A stretch of 64,000 bases of DNA, taken from Acinetobacter sp. ANC 3781. Lineage in GTDB: Bacteria; Pseudomonadota; Gammaproteobacteria; Pseudomonadales; Moraxellaceae. A model generated the notes under the pieces. That model worked only from the letters and a program-made list of their open reading frames with translations. It was not told where the DNA came from and ran no database searches. This document shows, piece after piece, positions 1 through 8,679 of the stretch. The stretch covers positions 62,001 to 126,000 of the forward strand of contig NZ_SJOH01000008.1 in the NCBI RefSeq assembly GCF_004331285.1, written 5' to 3'. Positions within the stretch are counted from its first letter, which is position 1. Every line of letters begins with the position of its first letter. The position numbers were made by a program, and so were the translations under genes.

Positions 1-1623
1 GATCATTTAGCCATTGATATTGAACCAGGTTTCAATGTCCTGACTGGGGAGACAGGTGCGGGTAAATCTTTACTGCTGGATGCCCTCTCTGCCTGTTTGG
101 GTGAGCGCACCGATACCAATTACGTCCGTTTTGGTTCAGACAAAGCCGATGTTACCGCTGTTTTCAGTTATAAAGAACAAAGTCCCGAAGCTGAATGGCT
201 TAAAGCACATGAGTTGGATGATGAATCTGGCGAGATTCATTTAAGACGGGTGATTTTTGCGACAGGTCGCAGCAAAGCATGGATTAATGGTCGCCCAAGC
301 AGCTTGGCTGAACTGAAAGAAATTGGTCGTTTACTGGTGCAACTTTATAGTCAGCACAGTCAGCAACAATTGTTGGAACATCCTTATCCCAAGCATTGGT
401 TAGATCGTTACAACAACTTTTATCAGCCTGCACAAGATGTCCGAGATGCCTATAGCACCTGGCAAAAAGATATTCGTCAGCATCAAGCGGCATTAGATGC
501 ACAAGTGACGCGTAAACAACGGATTGAAACTTTAGAATTACAGCTTGAAGAACTCGAAGAAATCACTCACATTGACTATAAAGAGATTGAGCAAGAGTTC
601 GACCGTTTAAGTCATCATGAACATATCATGCTGGATTGTAGCTATAGCTTAAATGCGCTGGATGAAGCTGAACAAAATATCACCCAAGAGGTTTCTTCGA
701 TTATTCGTCGTTTGGAATCGCATGCCGGTCGCAGTGAGCTACTCGCAGAAATTTATAATTCATTAGTAAATGCACAAAGTGAACTTGCTGATGCGACGGC
801 GAATTTACATCAATTTATTGACCGCCAAAGTTTTGATCCTGAACGCATGGAAGAGCTCAACTTGCAACTGGAAATCTTCCATCGTTTAGCGCGTAAATAT
901 CGTACTCAACCTGAAACGCTAAAAGAAGAATATGAGGCCTGGCAGGCGGAACTTGAACAGCTCCATCAACTGGAAGATCCTGAGACTTTAGCTGAACAAG
1001 TAGAATTGTCACATCAAGACTTTTTAGCCAAAGCTCAGCACCTAGATGATATTCGTCGTGAAGCCGCGAGTCCGTTAGCTAAAAAACTCACAGAACAAGT
1101 GAAACAACTGGCATTGCCTGAAGCCCATTTTGAATTCAAGTTTGAACCTTTGGAACAAGCATCATCAGAAGGCCTCAGCTTTATTCAATTGCTGTTTACC
1201 GCAAATAAAGGCATTCCTGCACAACCCTTGGCACGTGTAGCTTCTGGTGGTGAACTGTCACGTATTGCTCTGGTCATGCAAGTGATGAATGCTGAAAAAA
1301 CCGAATCTGAAGTGTTGGTGTTCGATGAAATTGATGTCGGAATCAGTGGCGGTACGGCAGAAATGGTTGGACGCTTATTGGCAGATTTAGCCCAACATGT
1401 ACAGATTTTATGTATTACCCATCAAGCTCAAGTGGCAGCACAATCCGATCAACATCTGTTGGTGAAGAAACGCCAAACGGATCCTGCAAGCAGCACCATT
1501 ATCGACCTGAGCGAAGAACAACGTATTGATGAGTTGGCGCGTATGACCGGCGGTGTCGAAATTAATGACACAACCCTGCAACATGCCAAGCAATTACGTC
1601 AACTTAAGTTTCATCAGGTATAA
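1..1623 (+). CDS. recN: DNA repair protein RecN (5' end outside window)
   Basis: SMC-like ATPase that acts at DNA double-strand breaks during recombinational repair. The reading frame is open from base 1, which gives 540 residues. The family is usually about 555, so only about 18 N-terminal residues lie outside the window. The visible part starts just before the Walker A motif GETGAGKS (residues 16-23 of the visible part). A long coiled-coil-rich middle follows, rich in E, Q and L. The C-terminal half of the ATPase has the ABC signature ASGGELSRIAL and Walker B VLVFDEIDVGISGG, and ends in a CITHQAQVAA switch region. Head and tail together form the ATP site. An internal TTG at 97 is not the start because Walker A lies upstream of it. 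It is followed by yqgE on the same strand after 118 bp. Confidence 0.97.
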   Translation, partial: DHLAIDIEPGFNVLTGETGAGKSLLLDALSACLGERTDTNYVRFGSDKADVTAVFSYKEQSPEAEWLKAHELDDESGEIHLRRVIFATGRSKAWINGRPSSLAELKEIGRLLVQLYSQHSQQQLLEHPYPKHWLDRYNNFYQPAQDVRDAYSTWQKDIRQHQAALDAQVTRKQRIETLELQLEELEEITHIDYKEIEQEFDRLSHHEHIMLDCSYSLNALDEAEQNITQEVSSIIRRLESHAGRSELLAEIYNSLVNAQSELADATANLHQFIDRQSFDPERMEELNLQLEIFHRLARKYRTQPETLKEEYEAWQAELEQLHQLEDPETLAEQVELSHQDFLAKAQHLDDIRREAASPLAKKLTEQVKQLALPEAHFEFKFEPLEQASSEGLSFIQLLFTANKGIPAQPLARVASGGELSRIALVMQVMNAEKTESEVLVFDEIDVGISGGTAEMVGRLLADLAQHVQILCITHQAQVAAQSDQHLLVKKRQTDPASSTIIDLSEEQRIDELARMTGGVEINDTTLQHAKQLRQLKFHQV

Positions 1624-1741
1624 GTTTGTAGGCTAAATCACAAAAAATGATTGGCGAAATTCAATTAGTTTAGTAAGTTGCTTATAAAAGCATTATTATT
1701 AATTTAATCAGATTTTTTGATTTTAAGGGGGGATAGCTTAG

Positions 1742-2296
1742 ATGACTAAACAATATCTGACACATCGCTGTCTGATTGCACCTCCTGATTCAGCCGATGA
1801 TTTTTTTGCCAATACGGTTATTTATTTGGCACGACATGATGAAGATGGTGCTCAAGGCATTATCATTAACCGCCCTTCCGGTCTTTCAATCAAAGAGTTA
1901 TTGAATGACTTGGAAATTGAAGCGGATAATGTCAATCCCCATGATGTATTACAGGGTGGGCCGTTACGTCCGGAAGCAGGCTTTGTGCTGCATACTGGTC
2001 AGCCGACCTGGCATTCATCCATTGCGGTGGGTGAAAATGTCTGCATCACCACATCTAAAGATATTTTAGATGCCATTGCACATAACGAAGGTGTTGGACG
2101 TTATCAAATTGCCTTGGGTTATGCGAGTTGGGGCAAAAACCAGCTTGAAAAAGAACTGGCACGTGGCGACTGGCTCATCTGTGATTCAGATATGGATTTA
2201 ATTTTTAACTTGCCTTACGACGATCGTTGGGATGCTGCCTATAAAAAAATGGGCGTAGACCGCAATTGGCTTTCCTCAGAGATTGGACATGCCTGA
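1742..2296 (+). CDS. yqgE: YqgE/AlgH family protein (DUF179)
   Basis: 184-residue member of the YqgE/AlgH (UPF0301) family, whose biochemical role is not settled. Family hallmarks are visible: an N-terminal LIAPP segment, [10 protein letters not shown] near residue 40, a [16 protein letters not shown] stretch in the middle, and [14 protein letters not shown] near residue 125. The ATG at 1742 follows a strong purine-rich ribosome site (AAGGGGGG at about 1725-1732). The 3' end overlaps the start of ruvX by 8 bp, the conserved yqgE-yqgF arrangement of gammaproteobacteria, so the two are probably translated from one message. Confidence 0.93.
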   Translation: MTKQYLTHRCLIAPPDSADDFFANTVIYLARHDEDGAQGIIINRPSGLSIKELLNDLEIEADNVNPHDVLQGGPLRPEAGFVLHTGQPTWHSSIAVGENVCITTSKDILDAIAHNEGVGRYQIALGYASWGKNQLEKELARGDWLICDSDMDLIFNLPYDDRWDAAYKKMGVDRNWLSSEIGHA

Positions 2297-2732
2297 TTTA
2301 TCACCACCCCAGCTGATTATGGCATTCGATTTTGGTACACAGAAAATGGGCATGGCGGTCGGTCAATCCTTGATTGAAAGTGCCAATCCGCTTGGCCTGT
2401 TTCCAATGAAAGATGGGATTCCCAACTGGGATGAATTACTGAAAATTGTGAAACAGTATCAACCGACTTTATTTTTAGTGGGATTGCCGTTGAATATGGA
2501 TGATAGCGAATCTGAACTTTCGGCACGCTCACGCAAGTTTGCACGCCGTTTACGCCATCAAACCAATATTGAAACCTTGATGGTAGATGAGCGTTTAACC
2601 ACTCGTGAAGCGCGAGATGAACTGGGTCATTATCAAGCTCAAGGTCGCGCTAAAAAACTGTCTGCGGATAGTGTGGCTGCTGCACTTTTTATTGAAAGCT
2701 GGTATCGCAACCCTGAAGGGCTTACACCTTAA
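2289..2732 (+). CDS. ruvX: Putative pre-16S rRNA nuclease YqgF/RuvX
   Basis: RNase H-fold nuclease of the YqgF family, involved in maturing the 16S rRNA 5' end in Escherichia coli and formerly annotated as a Holliday junction resolvase. About 147 residues, the normal length. Catalytic-type acidic positions appear in the expected places: [15 protein letters not shown] near the N-terminus, [10 protein letters not shown] in the middle, and [11 protein letters not shown] followed by [11 protein letters not shown] at the end. I chose ATG 2289 rather than the in-frame TTG at 2283. It overlaps the yqgE stop by 8 bp, implying translational coupling. An imperfect terminator hairpin follows at 2754. 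Confidence 0.94.
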   Translation: MPDLSPPQLIMAFDFGTQKMGMAVGQSLIESANPLGLFPMKDGIPNWDELLKIVKQYQPTLFLVGLPLNMDDSESELSARSRKFARRLRHQTNIETLMVDERLTTREARDELGHYQAQGRAKKLSADSVAAALFIESWYRNPEGLTP

Positions 2733-2753
2733 TTTTCTAAATATCATTAATGT

Positions 2754-2785
2754 AAAAAAGCCATTCAAAACTGAATAGCTTTTTA
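2754..2785 (+). terminator. Probable intrinsic terminator after ruvX
   Basis: An AAAAAGC-ATTCA arm and a TGAAT-GCTTTTT arm pair with one internal mismatch around an AAAC loop, and the right arm ends in a T run. It lies 22 bp after the ruvX stop and is A/T symmetrical, so it could also act on the minus strand. Confidence 0.6.
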
Positions 2786-2921
2786 TTAAAATGAACAAAC
2801 AAATACGATTACCTGGCTAATGCTGATCAATTAAGCGGTTGCACCATTCCCCTTATCTTATGAGTCACTCACCGCAGTCTTATTTTTAAATCCAATATGT
2901 ACTGCTCGTTGGGTGCTTAAG

Positions 2922-3071
2922 ATACAGTATCCCTGATGAAAAAAATTGGCAATACTGTATTTTTAACTTTAGTTTTATCTTGAACAGAAACAAAGTAATG
3001 CTTTGTTCCCGTTCAAGTTGTGAATAAGGTATTTTCTTATCAAACAACATGAGGAATTTAAAATATTCCTC
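2922..3071. repeat. Cluster of three inverted repeats in the 2733-3095 intergenic region
   Basis: This 363-bp gap holds no gene I can support. It contains three perfect or near-perfect inverted repeats. The first is ATACAGTAT (2922-2930) with ATACTGTAT (2952-2960). The second is a 17-bp stem, arms 2979-2995 and 3001-3017 with a 5-nt loop. On the minus strand its two mismatches become G-U pairs, so it is a fully paired RNA hairpin downstream of the efflux operon. The third is GAGGAAT (3051-3057) with ATTCCTC (3065-3071). The last two probably terminate or protect the 3' end of the minus-strand efflux message. Neither has a long U tract. Confidence 0.55.
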
Positions 3072-3095
3072 GGTTGGTTAACTGATTGGCATTCA

Positions 3096-4103
3096 TTATT
3101 TGACTGGTTTTTCGATATGAATGGTTGCGGTGCGTCCTGCAATAAAAGCCAATTCATTTTTCGGCATTTCATCCAGAATAATTTTTACCGGCACGCGCTG
3201 TGCCAAACGAACCCAGCTAAAGGTTGGATTCACATTGGCTAAAAGTCCGGAGGTCGAAGTACGTTCGCGGTCTTCAATACCCGATGCAATCCCTTGAACG
3301 TGACCTGTTAACTTTTCAGAATCACCCATCATTTGAATGGTTGCGGGTGCTCCGACATAAATTTTATTCAGTTTGGTTTCTTCAAAATAACCCACAATAT
3401 ATAAATGCTGGCGGTTTAACAGTGCTGCAACCGCTTGCCCCACTTTGACATAACTGCCTTGCTGCAGTTCAAAATTGGACAAGGTGCCATCGGCAGGTGC
3501 AACCACTTCAGAGCGATGCAAATTCAGTTCTCTCAGATGCAGATTACTGGTTGCCACTTCAATGAGCGCTTTTTGCTGCACGATGTTGGCTTTAGCCTGT
3601 GCAATGGCTGCAACCATTTGTTCATGTTCTGCATGGGACTGATCACGCATTGCAAACATCTGCTCTTGTTCTTGTTTTGAAATTGCACCATCCATCAAGT
3701 TGGAATAGCGATTGGCATTTTTATCTGCCCAGTTAATATTTGCTTGCGACTTCACCACATTGGCTTGAGCTTGGGCCAGCTCGGCCTGAGCTGCAGTTAA
3801 ACCCGCGCTGGCCTTGGCCAAATCAGATTTGGCTTGTTCGACATCAATGGCCTGGCGGGCGACATCAATTTTAAACAACACCTGTCCTTTTTTAACGCTC
3901 TGGTTATCTTGTACCAAGACCTCAGTTACCAGCCCCGAAACATCAGAAGACACCTGAATCACATCACCACGTACACGCCCATCACGCGTCCACGGTTCGG
4001 AATTATAATAATTCCAGATATGGATGATGGCAAAAATCGCGATCAGCCCTACCACCAGCAAAATAATCGGACGAATTATTTTGCGTAGATCAAAAGATGT
4101 CAT
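3096..4103 (-). CDS. HlyD/EmrA-type membrane fusion protein (AaeA-like efflux adaptor)
   Basis: Periplasmic adaptor subunit of an efflux system, 335 residues. A single N-terminal membrane anchor (about residues 12-31, rich in I, L and V) is followed by the biotinyl-lipoyl half motif GRVRGDVIQVSSDVSGLV. An alanine- and glutamine-rich alpha-helical hairpin covers about residues 80-190. The second lipoyl half (VVAPADGTLSNFELQQGSYV) and a beta-barrel domain containing a GIASGIEDRE stretch follow. It is the last gene of a three-gene minus-strand operon, 46 bp after the DUF1656 gene. The gene order and the FUSC partner resemble the AaeXAB aromatic-acid efflux system of E. coli, but the substrate cannot be read from the sequence. 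A TolC-like partner is encoded at 11.4 kb, though the link is only inferred. Confidence 0.9.
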   Translation of the reverse strand: MTSFDLRKIIRPIILLVVGLIAIFAIIHIWNYYNSEPWTRDGRVRGDVIQVSSDVSGLVTEVLVQDNQSVKKGQVLFKIDVARQAIDVEQAKSDLAKASAGLTAAQAELAQAQANVVKSQANINWADKNANRYSNLMDGAISKQEQEQMFAMRDQSHAEHEQMVAAIAQAKANIVQQKALIEVATSNLHLRELNLHRSEVVAPADGTLSNFELQQGSYVKVGQAVAALLNRQHLYIVGYFEETKLNKIYVGAPATIQMMGDSEKLTGHVQGIASGIEDRERTSTSGLLANVNPTFSWVRLAQRVPVKIILDEMPKNELAFIAGRTATIHIEKPVK

Positions 4104-4149
4104 TTCAGGTTTACCTCATTCATTTCAATTTGGACAGCACGGATGTCCA

Positions 4150-4356
4150 TTAGATGGCACACAGGATAAAGAGCCAGTGCACCAGAAAAAGCAGCACAAT
4201 ATACAGGCACAAATTGAATATACCGGGCCCTGCAATCCAGCCCTGATCAATCAGTCGATCTGTTGCCCTCCTGACGATTTTAAGCAGCACATACGCAAGA
4301 ATGCTCTGAATTAGAAGGATCGGGACGTAGACCCCATAAAGATTAAGTTCACCCAT
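4150..4356 (-). CDS. DUF1656 small membrane protein (AaeX-like)
   Basis: 68-residue protein with two predicted transmembrane helices (about residues 7-27 and 45-66). It opens with GELNLYGVYVPILL, typical of the DUF1656 family. Members sit almost always between a FUSC-type permease and an HlyD adaptor, as here. The ATG lies 2 bp after the FUSC stop codon, so translation is likely coupled. The molecular role is unknown; AaeX of E. coli is the best-known relative. Confidence 0.87.
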   Translation of the reverse strand: MGELNLYGVYVPILLIQSILAYVLLKIVRRATDRLIDQGWIAGPGIFNLCLYIVLLFLVHWLFILCAI

Positions 4357-4358
4357 GC

Positions 4359-6446
4359 TTAGCTCACTGCCAAAGTTTTCTGTTTAGCTCCATTGACCGT
4401 ATTTTGATGACACAGACTGCTGCAGATATTATTGAGTGAAATTTTCAGACGCTGTGCAATATCGGAATTCTCGACCTCATCGGTTGCAGATTGAACCACG
4501 GCAAGGCTATGCAATAAATTCTGTAAAATGTCGGTATGGGGTCGCTGCATTTCTTTGGCACGAAAATAGTCATCTAGCGACTGTTGCAAATTTTCAATCG
4601 AAGAAACAATAGATGCTTGCTCGGGCAGTTTTTCGATCAGCTCCTGCAGTCGCGTCAGGTCAATTACTGCACTGGTTTCAATCAGTGCCAGATGAATTTC
4701 TTTGTTTAACCTTTGCGACTGAACAGCAGCTTTACCATTCAGCACTCCAATCCGATCCAGCATGCTACGCAAATGCTGTTTAAACTCGGTCCCATAAGGC
4801 AGATACAAGGCCTTTCTGACCGCTTTATAATGCATAGCCAAAATGCGTTGTACGGTTATATCCGGAGACATCGCTCGAACAATGTGAATTACGTAAACCG
4901 AAATTATCAGACCAATCAGTGAGCCAATCGAGGCATCAAAAAACGCAATCTGATCTAGCGAATAATTATTATGTAAATTTAACCCCATTATCGTTCCCAT
5001 CAGTAGGGGTAGCCCCAATCCGGTTAAAGGGGGATGAGGAAATAACATTAGACAGCATATAATGAAGGGCGCCAGAACCAAGACCAGTTCCCAAAAGGTA
5101 GTGACATGCGGGAAAACCCCATAAGCATAAATAAAAACCATTACAGCCGCATAAATATTGGCACGGATAAAGATTTTTAACGCCGGTACCGGATTATCCA
5201 TGGCAGTTAAAATACAGGCACTGATTGCCGCCATTTCCGCCAACATGAAACCTGCTTTCCAGCCACTTAGAATCCAGAATGCTGTGGAAATCATAATAAT
5301 AATAAATGCCGAAATGCCCCCACGCACCGCTACCCCATGATCCCGATGCAAACTCGGATAGGTGGTAGTTAAAGGACTCATACTTTCAGGCAAGGAATCA
5401 TCGCCTTGTTGAATGCGCTGCCAAATCAGTTTTACTGCACGGACATTCTGAATAAAATGCCGGATATCCATTTTCAAGCCGTTTAAAATAATCACTTGTT
5501 CAGGTCGTGCCGATGCCACTAAAGCATCAAAATCAGATTCAAACTGGTTAGGTAAAAGATTCAGTTCCTGTGGTTTGATCTCATGGCCATCTTTTAAAAA
5601 TTCAGCAATATGAGTATGTATAGCTTTCAGACTGGTACGATAGGTCAAATCAATTTGGTCGAGCTGTTTCATGCGTTCAGACATCGCCACCAGATTTGCC
5701 ACCAATACAGTTAATTGATGCAGCATTTCCTGTAACGGTTTGGTCATGCCCTGAAGGCTGGATTTCTCATACGATAAATGTACCGCCATCGTATGGATAT
5801 CGGAGGTATCCCGGGTAATATTGCCGAGTAATTGGTTGTAATGATGCAGTTGCTTTTGATCCAGCAAGATCTGGTCAAATAATGCGTTGGTATCCTGAAT
5901 GGTTTTTGAAACACGGGTTTCCACAGCCGGCCCGATGTGCAGCGGAAAAATGGTGGTGCTGACAATAGCACTGCAGACCACTCCCACTGTAATTTCCAAA
6001 AAACGGCCAATTGCCATATCAAAGATAGACACCGTATCGGCATAATAAATAATGTTGTAGCAAATAATGACTGCGGTATAACCCGCCAGCATAGAAACAT
6101 AACTGCGCGGGGTTCGATCCAGCAGCGAAATATACAGGCAAAATCCCACCCAGGCCGCCAAGAAACAGGTAAATAACCATGGGGTATTCATCAAAAGCGG
6201 AGTGACTACAACCGAGGCAATGGCACCCAGCAAGGTTCCCAAAATCCGATAAATACTTTTTGAAGAGGTCATGCCCGAGTACGGATTGGCGATCACGAAC
6301 ACTGTACCAATGGCCCAAATCGGATAAGCCAGATTCAAAGAAAATGCGACATAAAGGGCCAGCATGCCTGCCACAAAAGTTTTAGTCGCAAAAATCCAAT
6401 CCATTTTATTTGGACGAAATGCGAGTAATGGTTTGATGAGCAGCAT
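4359..6446 (-). CDS. FUSC family inner-membrane efflux protein (AaeB-like)
   Basis: 695-residue inner membrane protein of the fusaric acid resistance / aromatic acid exporter family. It has the usual duplicated layout. A first block of membrane helices (about residues 15-170) begins with KTFVAGMLALYVAFSLNL and includes the NPYSGMTSSKSIYRILGTLLGA region. A long cytoplasmic helical region covers about 170-360. A second membrane block covers about 370-530, beginning AVRGGISAFIIIMISTAFW. A soluble C-terminal helical domain ends the protein. It is the first gene of the operon with the DUF1656 and HlyD genes. The divergent IclR gene, 480 bp away, is the obvious candidate regulator. Confidence 0.92.
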   Translation of the reverse strand: MLLIKPLLAFRPNKMDWIFATKTFVAGMLALYVAFSLNLAYPIWAIGTVFVIANPYSGMTSSKSIYRILGTLLGAIASVVVTPLLMNTPWLFTCFLAAWVGFCLYISLLDRTPRSYVSMLAGYTAVIICYNIIYYADTVSIFDMAIGRFLEITVGVVCSAIVSTTIFPLHIGPAVETRVSKTIQDTNALFDQILLDQKQLHHYNQLLGNITRDTSDIHTMAVHLSYEKSSLQGMTKPLQEMLHQLTVLVANLVAMSERMKQLDQIDLTYRTSLKAIHTHIAEFLKDGHEIKPQELNLLPNQFESDFDALVASARPEQVIILNGLKMDIRHFIQNVRAVKLIWQRIQQGDDSLPESMSPLTTTYPSLHRDHGVAVRGGISAFIIIMISTAFWILSGWKAGFMLAEMAAISACILTAMDNPVPALKIFIRANIYAAVMVFIYAYGVFPHVTTFWELVLVLAPFIICCLMLFPHPPLTGLGLPLLMGTIMGLNLHNNYSLDQIAFFDASIGSLIGLIISVYVIHIVRAMSPDITVQRILAMHYKAVRKALYLPYGTEFKQHLRSMLDRIGVLNGKAAVQSQRLNKEIHLALIETSAVIDLTRLQELIEKLPEQASIVSSIENLQQSLDDYFRAKEMQRPHTDILQNLLHSLAVVQSATDEVENSDIAQRLKISLNNICSSLCHQNTVNGAKQKTLAVS

Positions 6447-6638
6447 GGATGGATCTCTAATTCAGGTTTAACGCTTTACTCCACTGGTTTTTGAACGACG
6501 ACTTAAGTGCACGAGATATATTGAAGATACATCGGGTAAAAAATAGACATGAGTAAACATGCCATCAGAAATGATCGTCATTCAAAATGAATAGAGAAGT
6601 TTTCACATTACGTTTTTTATGCAACATAAAACAGAAGA

Positions 6639-6666
6639 AATATTTAACCGAATATGGTTAAATATT
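6639..6666. promoter_or_regulatory. Perfect 11-bp inverted repeat, candidate operator of the efflux operon
   Basis: AATATTTAACC (6639-6649) and GGTTAAATATT (6656-6666) are exact reverse complements around the 6-bp centre GAATAT. The site lies about 190 bp upstream of the FUSC start and about 260 bp upstream of the IclR gene. There is no T tract, so it looks like a protein-binding site rather than a terminator. The bound protein is not known; the neighbouring IclR regulator is the first guess. Confidence 0.5.
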
Positions 6667-6817
6667 CATCATTAGATATTTATATCATACATCTTTTCAA
6701 AAAAACCAATATAAGTCAATTATAATATCTTATTATGATAATATGCATTAAATTAATAAATATATTTAAACAGTAATCATTAAATTTCTCATACAAAATA
6801 TAAAATTTTTTTAAATA

Positions 6818-6839
6818 CTGACAAATACAATATTGTCAG
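6818..6839. promoter_or_regulatory. Second inverted repeat upstream of the IclR gene
   Basis: CTGACAA (6818-6824) and TTGTCAG (6833-6839) form a perfect 7-bp inverted repeat with an 8-bp spacer. It lies 86 bp upstream of the IclR start codon, close to where a promoter must be, which suits autoregulation. The rest of the 6447-6925 gap is very AT-rich and contains no supported gene. Confidence 0.42.
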
Positions 6840-6925
6840 AACAAAAGCTCTGCTCTTGCTATTTTTTGTTATAAAGTACTACGTGTTATTTTTTCTTTTT
6901 ATATGCTTTGACCAAGCAGGTATTT

Positions 6926-7699
6926 ATGGCAATTTCTAGTTTTGGTAAGATTCTCACCGTTTTGGATCTGTTTTCGGTGTCTCGCCCTATCATTAATGTC
7001 GATATCATTAGTGAAGAATTAGGACTGTCTAAACCCACCAGTTACCGATATTTGAAAGAGCTCGTATCCTCAGAATTATTACAACGCTTAAGTGGTACTT
7101 CAGGTGACTACACGCTAGGTACTAAAATTGCAGTACTGGACTATATTTCCCGCACTACAGATCCTTTGGTGCAAATTAGCATTCCGTTTATGCAGCAAAT
7201 TGTGGAACGTACTGAATTCGGCTGTCTGCTCACGCATTTGAATTACGATTCATGTATCGACATTCATCATGAACTGTATAAAGACCTGACTACACTGACT
7301 TATGGCCGTGGTTGCCCTCGCCCTATTTATAAAGGTTCGTCTGCCAAAGCCATTCTGGCGCATTTGTCCAAAAAGCACATTTTGGATTATTACCAGCGCT
7401 TTAAAACTGAATTTTCTGAAGTCAGATTTGCCCATAGCGAAGAAGAATTCCTGTTACAGATGAAACAGATTAAAAAGCAGGGCTATTATTTCTCAAATGG
7501 AGAAGTTGATCCAAATTTGGCCAGCCTTTCTATTCCAGTGAAATTTTCCAGCAAAGAACCTCCTTTAGCTTTGACCTTATTAGGCTCTAAAAATCGCTTT
7601 GAGTTTATTAATTTCCAGAAACTGATCGAAATTTTGCAGGAAAATGCTGCATTGATTGAGAAAAAATTTGCTGAATTATCTGGAGATGATGAGCTTTAA
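6926..7699 (+). CDS. IclR family transcriptional regulator
   Basis: 257-residue regulator. An N-terminal winged helix-turn-helix (about residues 5-65, with ISEELGLSKPTSYRYLKEL as the recognition part) precedes an IclR effector domain with conserved stretches such as GRGCPRPIYKGSSAKAILAHL and GYYFSNGEVDPNLASLSIPV. I chose ATG 6926, which has an AGCAGG ribosome site 6 bp upstream, rather than the in-frame TTG at 6908. It is divergent from the FUSC-DUF1656-HlyD operon, and IclR proteins commonly control the adjacent catabolic or transport operon. The effector is unknown; an aromatic acid would fit the AaeB-like target. A terminator follows at 7846. Confidence 0.92.
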   Translation: MAISSFGKILTVLDLFSVSRPIINVDIISEELGLSKPTSYRYLKELVSSELLQRLSGTSGDYTLGTKIAVLDYISRTTDPLVQISIPFMQQIVERTEFGCLLTHLNYDSCIDIHHELYKDLTTLTYGRGCPRPIYKGSSAKAILAHLSKKHILDYYQRFKTEFSEVRFAHSEEEFLLQMKQIKKQGYYFSNGEVDPNLASLSIPVKFSSKEPPLALTLLGSKNRFEFINFQKLIEILQENAALIEKKFAELSGDDEL

Positions 7700-7845
7700 A
7701 ATTATGTTAAAATTCAAACAAATATCAATTTACGCAAAATAAAGCATATTTTATAATTGAATTATTTAATTTATTCTCATAATATGATTATTGTTCTTCA
7801 TGTAGCCAATTGTATTCCATGACAATTTGAGCAACATCCTCAGAG

Positions 7846-7876
7846 AAAAGCTTGTGCCTATGCATGAGCTTTTTTT
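7846..7876 (+). terminator. Intrinsic terminator after the IclR gene
   Basis: AAAAGCTTGTGC pairs with GCATGAGCTTTT through two G-U wobbles around a CTAT loop and runs into eight T residues. It stands between the convergent IclR and alkB genes. The remaining part of the 7700-7914 gap is AT-rich and has no recognisable gene. Confidence 0.75.
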
Positions 7877-7914
7877 TGCCTTATTGTTAGCCGGTCAAAT
7901 GCATTCCTTTGCCT

Positions 7915-8532
7915 TTAGAAAAAATAACGGAAGGTCAGATTAATCCGTGGTTCAACTATTTTTGTCGATTTCATTAAAGCATGTTTCCAGTACTGCTGGG
8001 TTTGGCCTCGCATCACGATCAGTTGTCCGCTATGTAAAAGTATATCGACTTTTGCAGCTTTATTTTTATGCTTAAAACTGAATTTTCGTGTGGCACCCAA
8101 ACTTAAAGAAGCAATTACAGTTTCTTGTTCGTTATCGGAGATTAAAGTCGCTTCATCATCACTATGCCAGCCTAGGCCCTGCGTACCCTCCTCATACAGA
8201 TTAGCCAAACAGGAATTAAACGGATGTCCAACCAATTTCTCAATATGCTGCTTTAAACGAAATAACGCAGGATTCCACAGATGTGCCTGCTTAAAGGTGC
8301 CTGAATAGTGATATTGATAGTTTTCATCGCCATACCAAGCCACTTGGCGTTTGGTGATATGATGTTGGCCAAATAAAAATACCCGGTCATGTTGCCAGGC
8401 TAAATTGCTTAAAAAATACTGCAAATATTTTTCACTCTGCTCAGGGGTTAAAATCAGGCCATAATCTTCTACAATCCCGTCACAAGGCAAGAGATTGTCT
8501 TGAGCTTCAGGTGCAAACAATTCAAAGTTCAT
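7915..8532 (-). CDS. alkB: AlkB-like alkylated DNA repair dioxygenase
   Basis: Fe(II)/2-oxoglutarate dioxygenase that oxidatively removes alkyl groups from nucleic acid bases. 205 residues from ATG 8532; a TTG lies two codons upstream. The active site is complete: the iron ligands H123 and D125 in GWHSDDE, the distal H184 in YWKHALMK, and the 2-oxoglutarate-binding arginines R196 and R202 in PRINLTFR. The NLYEEG substrate-loop motif precedes them. Overall length and motif spacing match the shorter AlkB family proteins found in Acinetobacter and Pseudomonas. It stands alone, convergent with the IclR gene and divergent from the ABC transporter gene. Confidence 0.93.
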   Translation of the reverse strand: MNFELFAPEAQDNLLPCDGIVEDYGLILTPEQSEKYLQYFLSNLAWQHDRVFLFGQHHITKRQVAWYGDENYQYHYSGTFKQAHLWNPALFRLKQHIEKLVGHPFNSCLANLYEEGTQGLGWHSDDEATLISDNEQETVIASLSLGATRKFSFKHKNKAAKVDILLHSGQLIVMRGQTQQYWKHALMKSTKIVEPRINLTFRYFF

Positions 8533-8679
8533 GGTCAAAATACACAGTCATAAATAAATGTAAAATTCACTTTTATTTTAGCGGATTATTCCTGCTCACA
8601 ATTCAAAACATTGTATGCGCTTGTGACATCAGAAAATCAGGCTTAGACTGAAATCAAGCTGAACAATAAAAAACTGCAT

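Noticed and set aside
5744..6100. 118-codon open frame on the minus strand
   Set aside because: It overlaps the FUSC gene in another frame, has atypical amino acid composition (many W, C and R) and no ribosome site. The FUSC frame explains the region.
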